DNA of 44,569 nucleotides from JANMAT01 sp031359995. Lineage in GTDB: Bacteria; Actinomycetota; Acidimicrobiia; Acidimicrobiales; Ilumatobacteraceae. Below, piece by piece: positions 32,106 to 43,277 of the stretch. The stretch covers positions 1 through 44,569 of the forward strand of contig JANMAT010000098.1 in the NCBI GenBank assembly GCA_031359995.1. The letters run 5' to 3'. A model generated the notes under the pieces. The model searched no databases, was not told the DNA's origin, and saw only the letters and a list, made by a program, of their open reading frames with translations. Numbering within the stretch: the first letter of the stretch is position 1; every line of letters begins with the position of its first letter. The translations under genes and the position numbers were made by a program.

Positions 32106-33531
32106 CCGCCCGCACCGCCCGGCGGCCACAGCCGAGCGCCCGGTCGGCCAGTGGCCGCCACCAGGCCAGCAGCGCCGCGCCGGCGGCCGGGTCGAGCCCG
32201 TACGACGCGCCCATGGCCGCGCCGAACGTGTCGAGATCGCCCGACCGCAACGCGGCGGTGGCCTCGGGCCACGGTCGGCTCGGCAGCGGCACGTCGGCCA
32301 CCTGCGCGGCCCGCAACCGCAGCGCGGTGACCGACAGCCCGGTGCCGAGCGTGAGGCGTGCCGCCCACGCGCTGGCCACCGGCGAGCACAGGGCCGCGGT
32401 GATCGGCCACACGTCGTCGGGGTCCTGGGGCACGATCGTGATGAGCGGCACCGCCGGCAGCCAGCGGCCCTCGACATCGGCGCACGCCTCCAGCACCGAG
32501 GTCTGCGTGGCCAGCAGCACCTTGGGCACGAGCCGCCGTGCCACCCACGTCTGCAGCCCGGGCGCCAGCGCCCCCACCGCGACGCGAGGTGCCTCGTACC
32601 GGGCGCCGGCGAAGCGCACGGGGCGCCGCCCCCAGGCGCAGGTCCCGGGATCGACCAGGCCCGTCGTCACCAGCGGCGGCCCGTCGACGTCGTCGCCCAC
32701 ATGACCGACCAGGCCGTAGTACTGGTCGCGGAAGTCAGCCGTGGCCGCCGCCCGCTCGCCCAGCCGCGGGCCATCGGCGAGCTCGGACGCGGTGGCGAGG
32801 TCGGGCACGCCGCGCAGGTCGGCGACCAACGGGGACCAACTCGTCGAGGCCGGCATCACCACGGTGCTGCGGTCGGTGAACGACGATCCGGTCCACCGGT
32901 GCACGCGGGCCTGGCGTTGGCCCATCCGGCAAGCCAGCACCATCGTGTGCACGGCGGCGTCGAACACGGCCTCCTCGTCGAGCCACAGCCCACACACCGC
33001 GGCGCCGGCGGCCACCAGCGCCCGGACGGGTTCGGCGTCGCGCGCCGCCAGGATCGACTGGGGCAGCACCAGCGCGACCGTGCCGCCGGCCGGCGCGGCC
33101 AGCGCCAGGGCCCGGGCCAGGAACAGTGCGGCGGTGTCGGCGTACGGCCCGCCGCCCAGGTGCGAGCGCCCACCGCGGCTGGACCGGCGGGCCAGCTGGT
33201 TGAGGAACGGCGGGTTGCCCACGACGAGGTCGAACCCACCGGCGGTGGGCTCGACGAGGCCGTCAGCGTGCTGCAACCGGGCGCCCGGACCGAGGCGGCA
33301 CCGGGCCGCCGTCAACGCGTCGACATCGATGTCGACGCCGTGCAGGCTGGCGTCGGGCCAGCGCGCCGCCGCCGCGGCCAGGAACCGCCCGTCGCCGCAC
33401 GCCGGATCGAGCACCGACCGCGGTGTCGCTCCGTCGGCGAGCACGGTGTCGAGGATCCGGTCCACCAACCACTCGGGCGTGTACCACGCACCGAGCGAGC
33501 GGCGGTGCTCGCGTTCGGCGTGCGCTCCCAT
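32089..33531 (-). CDS. orphan N6-adenine-type DNA methyltransferase
   Basis: A 480-residue protein. R-S-L-G-A-W-Y-T-P-E-W-L-V and V-L-D-P-A-C-G-D-G-R-F (SAM motif I, 42-48) are followed by D-L-V-V-G-N-P-P-F (106-109), the amino-methyltransferase motif IV in the gamma-class order seen in type I HsdM and type IIG enzymes. The C-terminal half should be the target recognition domain. It has no nuclease motif, and no restriction gene is adjacent, so it may act as an orphan methylase for regulation or be part of a defence system lost or located elsewhere. A structural-RNA or protein N-methylase is less likely given N-P-P-F. The start at 33531 gives the expected N-terminus. Confidence 0.75.
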   Translation of the reverse strand: MGAHAEREHRRSLGAWYTPEWLVDRILDTVLADGATPRSVLDPACGDGRFLAAAAARWPDASLHGVDIDVDALTAARCRLGPGARLQHADGLVEPTAGGFDLVVGNPPFLNQLARRSSRGGRSHLGGGPYADTAALFLARALALAAPAGGTVALVLPQSILAARDAEPVRALVAAGAAVCGLWLDEEAVFDAAVHTMVLACRMGQRQARVHRWTGSSFTDRSTVVMPASTSWSPLVADLRGVPDLATASELADGPRLGERAAATADFRDQYYGLVGHVGDDVDGPPLVTTGLVDPGTCAWGRRPVRFAGARYEAPRVAVGALAPGLQTWVARRLVPKVLLATQTSVLEACADVEGRWLPAVPLITIVPQDPDDVWPITAALCSPVASAWAARLTLGTGLSVTALRLRAAQVADVPLPSRPWPEATAALRSGDLDTFGAAMGASYGLDPAAGAALLAWWRPLADRALGCGRRAVRAVNRVG

Positions 33532-33616
33532 GGGTAGCCATCTTGGCCGTCGGGGGCGCCGGTCGTGGGGATCCGCTCGCCGCCGGGCCGATTGCCCGGG
33601 GCGCGCCGCCGCTGCC

Positions 33617-33622
33617 TAACCT
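33617..33622 (+). promoter_or_regulatory. -10 box of coaA
   Basis: TAACCT lies 4 nt before ATG 33627 and 7 nt before the second in-frame ATG 33630. The spacing in the other leaderless genes (6-8 nt) favours 33630 as true start. Confidence 0.4.
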
Positions 33623-33626
33623 CCCC

Positions 33627-34550
33627 ATGATGGAGACGTCCCGGTATGTCGAGTTCTCGCGGGAGGAGTGGTCCGACCTCAAGGCGGCCACGCCCCTCAC
33701 CATCCGGGAACGTGACCTCGAAGCGCTGCGGGGCATCAACGACCGGCTCGACCTCGACGAGGTGTCGGCCATCTACCTGCCGCTGACCCGGCTGCTGAAC
33801 CTGTACGTGTCGGCCACGCAGAACCTGCACAAGGTGTCGTCCACGTTCCTCGGCACCATCGCCCCGAAGGTGCCGTACGTGATCGGCATCGCCGGTTCGG
33901 TCGCGGTGGGCAAGAGCACGTTCGCCCGTGTGATGCAGGCGCTGCTGTCACGCTGGCCCGACCATCCGCGCGTCGATCTCGTGACCACCGACGGGTTCCT
34001 CCACGCGAACGCGGAGCTCGAGGCGCGCGGCATCATGAACCGCAAGGGCTTCCCCGAGAGCTATGACACCAAGCGCCTGCTGAGCTTCATGCGCGAGCTC
34101 AAGTCGGGCGCCGCCGAGGCGATGGCGCCGGTGTACAGCCACGTCGAGTACGACGTGGTGCCGGGCGAGTTCATCATGGTGCGTCAGCCCGACATCGTGA
34201 TCCTCGAGGGCATCAACGTGCTGCAGGTGTCGAACGAAGGCAACGAGTTCGTGTCCGACTACTTCGACTTCTCGATCTACATCGACGCGGACGAGGAAGA
34301 CATCGAGTCGTGGTTCCTGGCCCGCTTCCGCACCCTGCGCGACACGGTGTTCCGCAACCCCGACTCGTTCTTCCGGCGCTACGCGGAGATGAGCGACGAC
34401 GAGGCCATGACGTTCGCCCACGACGTGTGGATGCACATCAACGGCAAGAACCTGCGCGAGAACATCACACCCACCCGTGAACGGGCGTCGCTCATCGTGC
34501 GCAAAGGCGCCGACCACCTCGTGCAGTCCGTGGCCCTGCGCAAGATCTGA
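33627..34550 (+). CDS. coaA: type I pantothenate kinase
   Basis: A 307-residue enzyme for the first step of coenzyme A synthesis (pantothenate + ATP to 4'-phosphopantothenate). Y-V-I-G-I-A-G-S-V-A-V-G-K-S-T (P-loop near residues 88-98), L-V-T-T-D-G-F-L, N-R-K-G-F-P-E-S-Y-D, Y-S-H-V-E-Y-D-V-V-P-G, and I-L-E-G-I-N-V-L-Q are all hallmarks of CoaA. Length and motifs are normal. The start is one of two adjacent ATG codons (33627 or 33630). The stop overlaps the yaaA start by one base (TGATG), so the two are coupled. Confidence 0.95.
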   Translation: MMETSRYVEFSREEWSDLKAATPLTIRERDLEALRGINDRLDLDEVSAIYLPLTRLLNLYVSATQNLHKVSSTFLGTIAPKVPYVIGIAGSVAVGKSTFARVMQALLSRWPDHPRVDLVTTDGFLHANAELEARGIMNRKGFPESYDTKRLLSFMRELKSGAAEAMAPVYSHVEYDVVPGEFIMVRQPDIVILEGINVLQVSNEGNEFVSDYFDFSIYIDADEEDIESWFLARFRTLRDTVFRNPDSFFRRYAEMSDDEAMTFAHDVWMHINGKNLRENITPTRERASLIVRKGADHLVQSVALRKI

Positions 34551-35287
34551 TGGCGGGCACCGCGCCCCTGGCCGTGCTGCTGCCGCCGTCCGAAGGCAAG
34601 GCCCTCGGTGGTGAGGGCGCACCGTGGGACCCGGCCAGCGGCACCTTCGCCGCCTTGGCCCCGCACCGCACGAAGGTGGCGGCCGCACTGCGCAAGGCCA
34701 AAGGGGGCGACGCCAAGCTGCTCGGCGTGGGCGGCGCCCACCTGAGCCGGGCCCAGGATGCCAACCGCACCGTGATCGGTGCGCCCGCGCTACCCGCCGC
34801 CCAGCGCTACACGGGCGTCGTGTACGACCACCTCGGTCTGGCCACGTTGCCGGCGGCCGCACGCCGCCGGGCGTCGTCGTCGATCGTGGTGCTGTCGGGA
34901 CTGCTCGGTGCGGTGGGCATCGATGATCCCACCCCTGACTACCGCCTGAAGATGGGGGCGCGCCTGGCGCCCCTCGGCACGATGCAGCGCTGGTGGAAGC
35001 CGGCGTTGTCCGACGCGCTCAACGAGTGGCTGACCGGACGCGTGGTCATCGACCTGCTCCCCAACGAGCACGCCGCGGCGTGGGCGCCGTCACCGCCCGA
35101 CTACGCCGCGTTCCTGCGCGTCAGCTTCGTGGAGCGCGCCGCGGACCGACCGGGCAAGGTGGTCGGCCATGACGCCAAGGCGGCGAAGGGGGCGCTGGTG
35201 CGGCACCTGCTCACCAGCCGGGCCGCGCCAGCGCGCGCCCTCGCCTCGTTCGAGCACGAGCGCTTCGTGCTGCAGATCACCGCCTGA
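34550..35287 (+). CDS. yaaA: YaaA-family peroxide-stress protein (UPF0246)
   Basis: A 245-residue protein beginning with L-A-V-L-L-P-P-S-E-G-K, the diagnostic N-terminus of YaaA. Y-T-G-V-V-Y-D-H-L, V-V-L-S-G-L-L-G-A-V, Y-R-L-K-M-G, and V-I-D-L-L-P-N-E-H follow in family order, and the C-terminal K-G-A-L-V-R-H-L-L matches as well. In E. coli, YaaA lowers intracellular free iron during peroxide stress, and the fold binds DNA (established for that protein). It is translated from an ATG that overlaps the coaA stop, an arrangement that suggests a shared transcript. The link between coenzyme A synthesis and oxidative stress here is only by position. Confidence 0.85.
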   Translation: MAGTAPLAVLLPPSEGKALGGEGAPWDPASGTFAALAPHRTKVAAALRKAKGGDAKLLGVGGAHLSRAQDANRTVIGAPALPAAQRYTGVVYDHLGLATLPAAARRRASSSIVVLSGLLGAVGIDDPTPDYRLKMGARLAPLGTMQRWWKPALSDALNEWLTGRVVIDLLPNEHAAAWAPSPPDYAAFLRVSFVERAADRPGKVVGHDAKAAKGALVRHLLTSRAAPARALASFEHERFVLQITA

Positions 35288-35321
35288 CGCGGCGACGCCG
35301 AAGTTTGACCACTCGCAGAAC

Positions 35322-35327
35322 TACGCT
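35322..35327 (+). promoter_or_regulatory. -10 box of the dienelactone hydrolase gene
   Basis: TACGCT ends 7 nt before the ATG at 35335, with no Shine-Dalgarno sequence; the same leaderless arrangement as at 2003 and 10172. Confidence 0.45.
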
Positions 35328-35334
35328 CCCGACC

Positions 35335-36009
35335 ATGGGGAACTCGCTCACGCTCACGTCCGCCGACGGCTTCGAACTGGGGGCCTACCGGGCCGATCCG
35401 GTCGGCACCCCGAAGGGGGCCGTCGTCGTCATCCAGGAGATCTTCGGGGTCAACAGCCACATCCGTTCGGTCGTCGACGGCTACGCCACCAACGGCTACG
35501 TCGCCATCGCGCCGGCCCTGTTCGACCGGGTCCAGAAGGACGTCGAGCTCGGCTACACCGAGGCTGACATCGGCGTCGGCATCGACCTGGCCCGGGGCAA
35601 GACCGACATGGCCAACGCCCTGGCCGATGTCCGGGCCGCGGCCGCCGCCGTGGCCGACACCGGCAAGGTCGGCGTGGTCGGCTACTGCTGGGGTGGGCTG
35701 CTCACCGCCCTGTGCGCCATCGACGGCGCCGACGTGTTCTCGGCGGCGGCGGCGTACTACGGCGGCGGCACCCCGACGCTGGCCGACCGGACCCCCGTGG
35801 CGCCGATGATCATGCACTACGGCGAACACGACCACGCCATCCCGCTGGCCGACGTCGAGAAGCTGAAAGCGGCCTGGCCCGGGGTCACGTTCTTCATCTA
35901 CGACGCCCAGCACGGGTTCAACTGCGACCAGCGCGGCAGCTACGACAAGGCCGCCGCCGACCTGGCCCAGGAGCGCACCCTCACCTTCTTCGGCGAGACC
36001 CTGGCCTGA
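35335..36009 (+). CDS. dienelactone hydrolase family protein
   Basis: A 224-residue alpha/beta hydrolase. V-V-V-I-Q-E-I-F-G-V-N (oxyanion/Glu segment), V-G-V-V-G-Y-C-W-G-G (nucleophile Cys in the elbow, typical of DLH rather than Ser), I-M-H-Y-G-E-H-D-H-A-I-P (acidic member) and Y-D-A-Q-H-G-F (catalytic His) are all present. The type enzyme opens dienelactone in chloroaromatic degradation; related proteins act on other lactones or esters. The ATG at 35335 is chosen over the upstream ATG 35305 because homology starts here and TACGCT lies 7 nt before it. A hairpin after the stop may end the transcript. Confidence 0.88.
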   Translation: MGNSLTLTSADGFELGAYRADPVGTPKGAVVVIQEIFGVNSHIRSVVDGYATNGYVAIAPALFDRVQKDVELGYTEADIGVGIDLARGKTDMANALADVRAAAAAVADTGKVGVVGYCWGGLLTALCAIDGADVFSAAAAYYGGGTPTLADRTPVAPMIMHYGEHDHAIPLADVEKLKAAWPGVTFFIYDAQHGFNCDQRGSYDKAAADLAQERTLTFFGETLA

Positions 36010-36014
36010 CGATC

Positions 36015-36038
36015 GGGTCGGGCTCGCCGCCCGAACCC
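36015..36038 (+). terminator. hairpin after the dienelactone hydrolase gene
   Basis: GGGTCGGGC (36015-36023) pairs with GCCCGAACCC (36029-36038) except for one bulged base, with a 5-nt loop. It begins 5 nt after the stop codon. There is no T-tract, as is common in high-GC actinobacteria, so function as a terminator is plausible but not certain. Confidence 0.45.
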
Positions 36039-36112
36039 CTCAAGAAGCAGAGCACCCGAGCCGAAACAGAGGAGGCGGACATTCCACCGCGCGCCTTCTC
36101 TCCGAGGTCTCC

Positions 36113-37075
36113 ATGCTCACCGATCGCCATACCCGCCGCGGGTTCCTGGGCTTGTCCGGGCTCTCCGCCCTCAGCGTCCTGCTCGCCGCCTGTGGCGGCG
36201 GTGACGCCGCGCCGGCGGCCGAGACCGCCATCGAGTCCCCGGAAGAGGCCCTCGAGCGCCTCTTGCAGGGCAACGCCCGGTACGTGGCCGACAAGAGCCT
36301 GCCGATCAACGAGGGCAAGGCCCGCCGCGAGAAGGTGGCGACGCGCCAGCGCCCGTTCGCCACCATCTTCAGCTGCGTCGACTCCCGTGTGCCCCCGGAG
36401 CTGGTCTTCGACCGTGGCCTCGGCGACCTGTTCGTCGTCCGCACCGCCGGGGAGGTCGTCGACACCGCGGTGCTGGGCAGCATCGAGTACGGCATCGGCG
36501 AGTTGGAGATCCCGCTCGTCGTGGTGCTCGGCCATTCGGCCTGTGGTGCGGTGAAGGCGACCGTGGCGTCGCTGGCCACCGGCGAGAAGCCGGAGGCCGA
36601 GATCGCCTACCTGGTGGACGGCATCGCCCCCGCCGTCACCAAGGCCAAGGAGAAGCTGAAGCCGGCGCCATCGACCAAGAAGAAGAAGACCGCGGCCACC
36701 ACGACCACGGTCGCCGAAGGTGAGGCCGCCGCCTCGAAGGAGTCGCCCACCACCACCGTGGCCGCCGCCGATGCCGACCCCAACGCCGCGCTGGTGACCG
36801 CCACCATCGAGGTCAACGTCGAACTGGTGGTGGAGCGCCTGAAGGCCCTCCCGATGCTGGCCGAGAAGATCAAGAAGGAGCGCCTGCTCATCGCCGGCGG
36901 CGTGTACGACCTGGAGTCGGGCGAGGTGAAGATCACCGTCGGCATGCCCGAGGAGCTGCAGAAGAAGCTCGACGAAGCGGCGGCCAAGAAGTCCGGCGCC
37001 AAGGAGGGCGAGGCCACCACCGTGGCCGAAGGGTCCAGCAAGGAAGCGACGACGACCACCAAGAAGGAAGGCTGA
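36113..37075 (+). CDS. exported beta-class carbonic anhydrase with low-complexity insert
   Basis: A 320-residue protein. Residues 1-27 are a signal with twin Arg (H-T-R-R-G-F-L-G) and lipobox L-L-A-A-C27, so it is probably a Tat-exported lipoprotein. The beta-carbonic anhydrase core shows F-S-C88-V-D90-S-R92 and G-H141-S-A-C144-G: two Cys, one His and the Asp-Arg dyad for zinc and CO2 chemistry. Between residues 178 and 225 a Lys/Thr/Ala/Glu-rich stretch interrupts the fold, and a similar tail (285-320) ends the protein. The rest (V-T-A-T-I-E-V-N-V, L-L-I-A-G-G-V-Y-D-L-E-S-G-E-V) is normal. It would hydrate CO2 outside the membrane. Plain beta-CAs have about 200 residues and no such insert. 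Confidence 0.85.
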   Translation: MLTDRHTRRGFLGLSGLSALSVLLAACGGGDAAPAAETAIESPEEALERLLQGNARYVADKSLPINEGKARREKVATRQRPFATIFSCVDSRVPPELVFDRGLGDLFVVRTAGEVVDTAVLGSIEYGIGELEIPLVVVLGHSACGAVKATVASLATGEKPEAEIAYLVDGIAPAVTKAKEKLKPAPSTKKKKTAATTTTVAEGEAAASKESPTTTVAAADADPNAALVTATIEVNVELVVERLKALPMLAEKIKKERLLIAGGVYDLESGEVKITVGMPEELQKKLDEAAAKKSGAKEGEATTVAEGSSKEATTTTKKEG

Positions 37076-37115
37076 CCCGCCGGTCACCGTGTTCGGCGCA
37101 CCGCATCGATCGTGA

Positions 37116-37121
37116 CACGAT
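37116..37121 (+). promoter_or_regulatory. possible -10 box of the SMP-30 gene
   Basis: CACGAT lies 6 nt before the ATG at 37128. It deviates from TANNNT at the first base, so this is weak; there is no ribosome binding site. Confidence 0.3.
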
Positions 37122-37127
37122 GCGGCC

Positions 37128-38051
37128 ATGGCCGAGCTGACGATCGTGACCGACGGACTGCAGTTCCCCGAAGGACCGGTGTGGATGCCCGACCGCACGG
37201 TGCTGGTGGGCGAGATCGCCACCGGCACGCTGACGCGCGTGCACCCCGACGGGCGCCGGGAGACGGTCGCCGTGTGCGGGGGCGGCGTGAACGGCGTGGC
37301 CATCGGGCCCGATGGCGCCGCCTACGTGTGCAACAACGGTGGCAACACCCACACGCTGGTGGCGTCGCGCGGTTGGCTGCTGCCCGGCGACCAGGCCGCC
37401 GACTACGCCGGCGGGGGCATCCAGCGCGTCGACCTGGCCACCGGCGAGGTCACGTGGCTGTACACCCACGTGGGCGAGCACCGCCTGAAGGGCCCGAACG
37501 ACATCGTCTTCGACACGAGCGGCGGCTTCTGGTTCACCGACCACGGCAAGGGCCGCGGACGCGAACGCGACCGAGGCGGCCTGTACTACGCCAAGGCCGA
37601 CGGGTCCGAGGTGCGCGAGGTGCTCTACCCGCTCGATGGCCCCAACGGCGTGGGCCTCGCCCCCGACGGCTCGCGGGTGTACGTGGCCGAGACGTTCGCC
37701 GGCCGGCTGTGGGCGTGGGACGTCGTGGCGCCGGGGCAGCTGAACGCCAAGCCCCACGGGCGGGTCTTCGGTGGTCAGCTGCTGGTGGGCCTGCCCGGCT
37801 ACGACCTGTTCGACAGCCTCGCCGTGGACGCCACCGGCAACGTGTGCGTGGCCACCATCGGCGACCACGGCGGCATCACCGTGGTGGCGCCCGACGGGTC
37901 GGGCTACGAGCACGTGCCCATGCCCGACCCGATCACCACGAACATCTGCTTCGGCGGGCCCGGGCTGCGCACGGCCTACATCACGCTGTCGGCGACCGGC
38001 CGCCTGGCCGCCACCGAGTGGCCCACGGCGGGCGCGGCACTGGCCTACTGA
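37128..38051 (+). CDS. SMP-30/gluconolactonase-like protein
   Basis: A 307-residue six-bladed beta-propeller lactonase. Q-F-P-E-G-P-V-W-M-P near the N-terminus (metal-binding Glu), G-G-G-V-N-G-V-A-I-G-P-D-G, L-K-G-P-N-D-I-V-F-D (metal Asn and catalytic neighbourhood), D-G-P-N-G-V-G-L-A-P-D-G and F-D-S-L-A-V-D (catalytic Asp) are all in the family order. It probably hydrolyses a sugar or other lactone in the cytosol; no signal peptide is seen. The stop overlaps the end of the small convergent Fe-S protein gene by 7 bp. Confidence 0.88.
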   Translation: MAELTIVTDGLQFPEGPVWMPDRTVLVGEIATGTLTRVHPDGRRETVAVCGGGVNGVAIGPDGAAYVCNNGGNTHTLVASRGWLLPGDQAADYAGGGIQRVDLATGEVTWLYTHVGEHRLKGPNDIVFDTSGGFWFTDHGKGRGRERDRGGLYYAKADGSEVREVLYPLDGPNGVGLAPDGSRVYVAETFAGRLWAWDVVAPGQLNAKPHGRVFGGQLLVGLPGYDLFDSLAVDATGNVCVATIGDHGGITVVAPDGSGYEHVPMPDPITTNICFGGPGLRTAYITLSATGRLAATEWPTAGAALAY

Positions 38052-38236
38052 GCTCTGTCTCGCCAGGCCTGCTCGATGAGCAGCAGGCACGTGCCGCAAG
38101 CCACGCAGTCACCCGAGCCGGCCACGGTGCCGTCCACCCGCATCGACCGGATGCAGCACGCTCCGGTGGGCGTCAGGTAGCGCCGCGTCGACGGATCGGG
38201 CGGTGGCCACACGGCAGGCGCTGATGCGGTCCCCAT
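38045..38236 (-). CDS. small FhuF-C-terminal-like [2Fe-2S] protein
   Basis: A 63-residue protein with P-T-G-A-C-C-I-R-S at mid-length and D-C-V-A-C-G-T-C-L-L-L near the end. C-C followed by C-x2-C is the [2Fe-2S] pattern of the C-terminal domain of FhuF-type ferric siderophore reductases, here without the rest of that protein. One Cys more than needed is present (C-x2-C-x2-C). It may be a small electron carrier or a zinc protein. The start at 38236 is preceded by TACCGT with 6 nt spacing (leaderless), which supports it as a real gene despite its size. The nifJ operon starts on the other strand 153 bp away and also makes reduced ferredoxin. Confidence 0.6.
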   Translation of the reverse strand: MGTASAPAVWPPPDPSTRRYLTPTGACCIRSMRVDGTVAGSGDCVACGTCLLLIEQAWRDRAQ

Positions 38237-38242
38237 GACTGC

Positions 38243-38248
38243 ACGGTA
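38243..38248 (-). promoter_or_regulatory. -10 box of the small Fe-S protein gene
   Basis: On the minus strand TACCGT lies 6 nt before the ATG. The remaining 140 bp towards nifJ hold no gene that I can support. Confidence 0.4.
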
Positions 38249-38388
38249 CGCACCCCACCCCGTCGGCGCAGCGGGCCGTGCGACGGCCAGCACGTGGGAC
38301 CTCTGGCCCCCACGGGCCTGCCGTTGGACACGGCCGCGCGGTACACCGCCGGTGCGACCATGGCGGGCGAGTGGTGGAAGGAGCGCCC

Positions 38389-42968
<4,580 letters not shown>

Positions 42969-43019
42969 CCCGGTCCGGGCGCTCGCCGGACCCGGCGTGG
43001 CGTTCTCGGCCCCTTTCGC

Positions 43020-43070
43020 CGTTCTGGGCAGCGAAAGCGTTACCTGGTAACGCCTTCGCTGCCCAGAACG
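43020..43070. terminator. 51-bp near-perfect palindrome after the nifJ operon
   Basis: The 25-nt arms 43020-43044 and 43046-43070 are inverse complements with a single mismatch (A at 43036 versus C at 43054) around a central T. It starts 51 bp after the stop of the DHOD-like gene. The arms begin CGTTCTGGGCAGCGAA and run to GTTACC. A stem this long without a T-tract is more than a terminator needs; it could also be a mobile palindromic repeat or a binding site for a dimeric protein. Confidence 0.6.
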
Positions 43071-43198
43071 CATCTCCGCAATCGGGTGGATGGAGCTGAG
43101 CCGGTCAGCTCGAGGTTGGCGTAGAAGGCGGCGAACGTCTCGACGTACGGAGGGAGCGACCGTTCGTCGGGCTGGACGTCGGTCGGCGCGTCGTTCAT
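43040..43198 (-). CDS. possible small protein (52 residues)
   Basis: An ATG at 43198 opens a frame M-N-D-A-P-T-D-V-Q-P-D-E-R-S, then P-P-Y-V-E-T-F-A-A-F-Y-A-N-L-E-L, ending at TAA 43040 inside the palindrome. The acidic start and the amphipathic middle look protein-like, while the last 15 codons are palindrome sequence. It may be the front of a gene truncated by insertion of the palindrome, or a chance frame. Only a weak purine run (GAGAGAA) precedes the ATG. The rest of the 42969-43277 gap has no gene I can support. Confidence 0.3.
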   Translation of the reverse strand: MNDAPTDVQPDERSLPPYVETFAAFYANLELTGSAPSTRLRRCVLGSEGVTR

Positions 43199-43277
43199 GT
43201 CTGTTCTCTCGCCGCACCACCCCGCACGGACGACATGCCGACGAAGTCGACCACAGGCCCGGGCCGGGGCGGCCGGG

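Noticed and set aside
35305..35310. TTGACC as a -35 box for the dienelactone hydrolase gene
   Set aside because: Only 11 nt separate it from TACGCT, too short for a sigma-70-type promoter.
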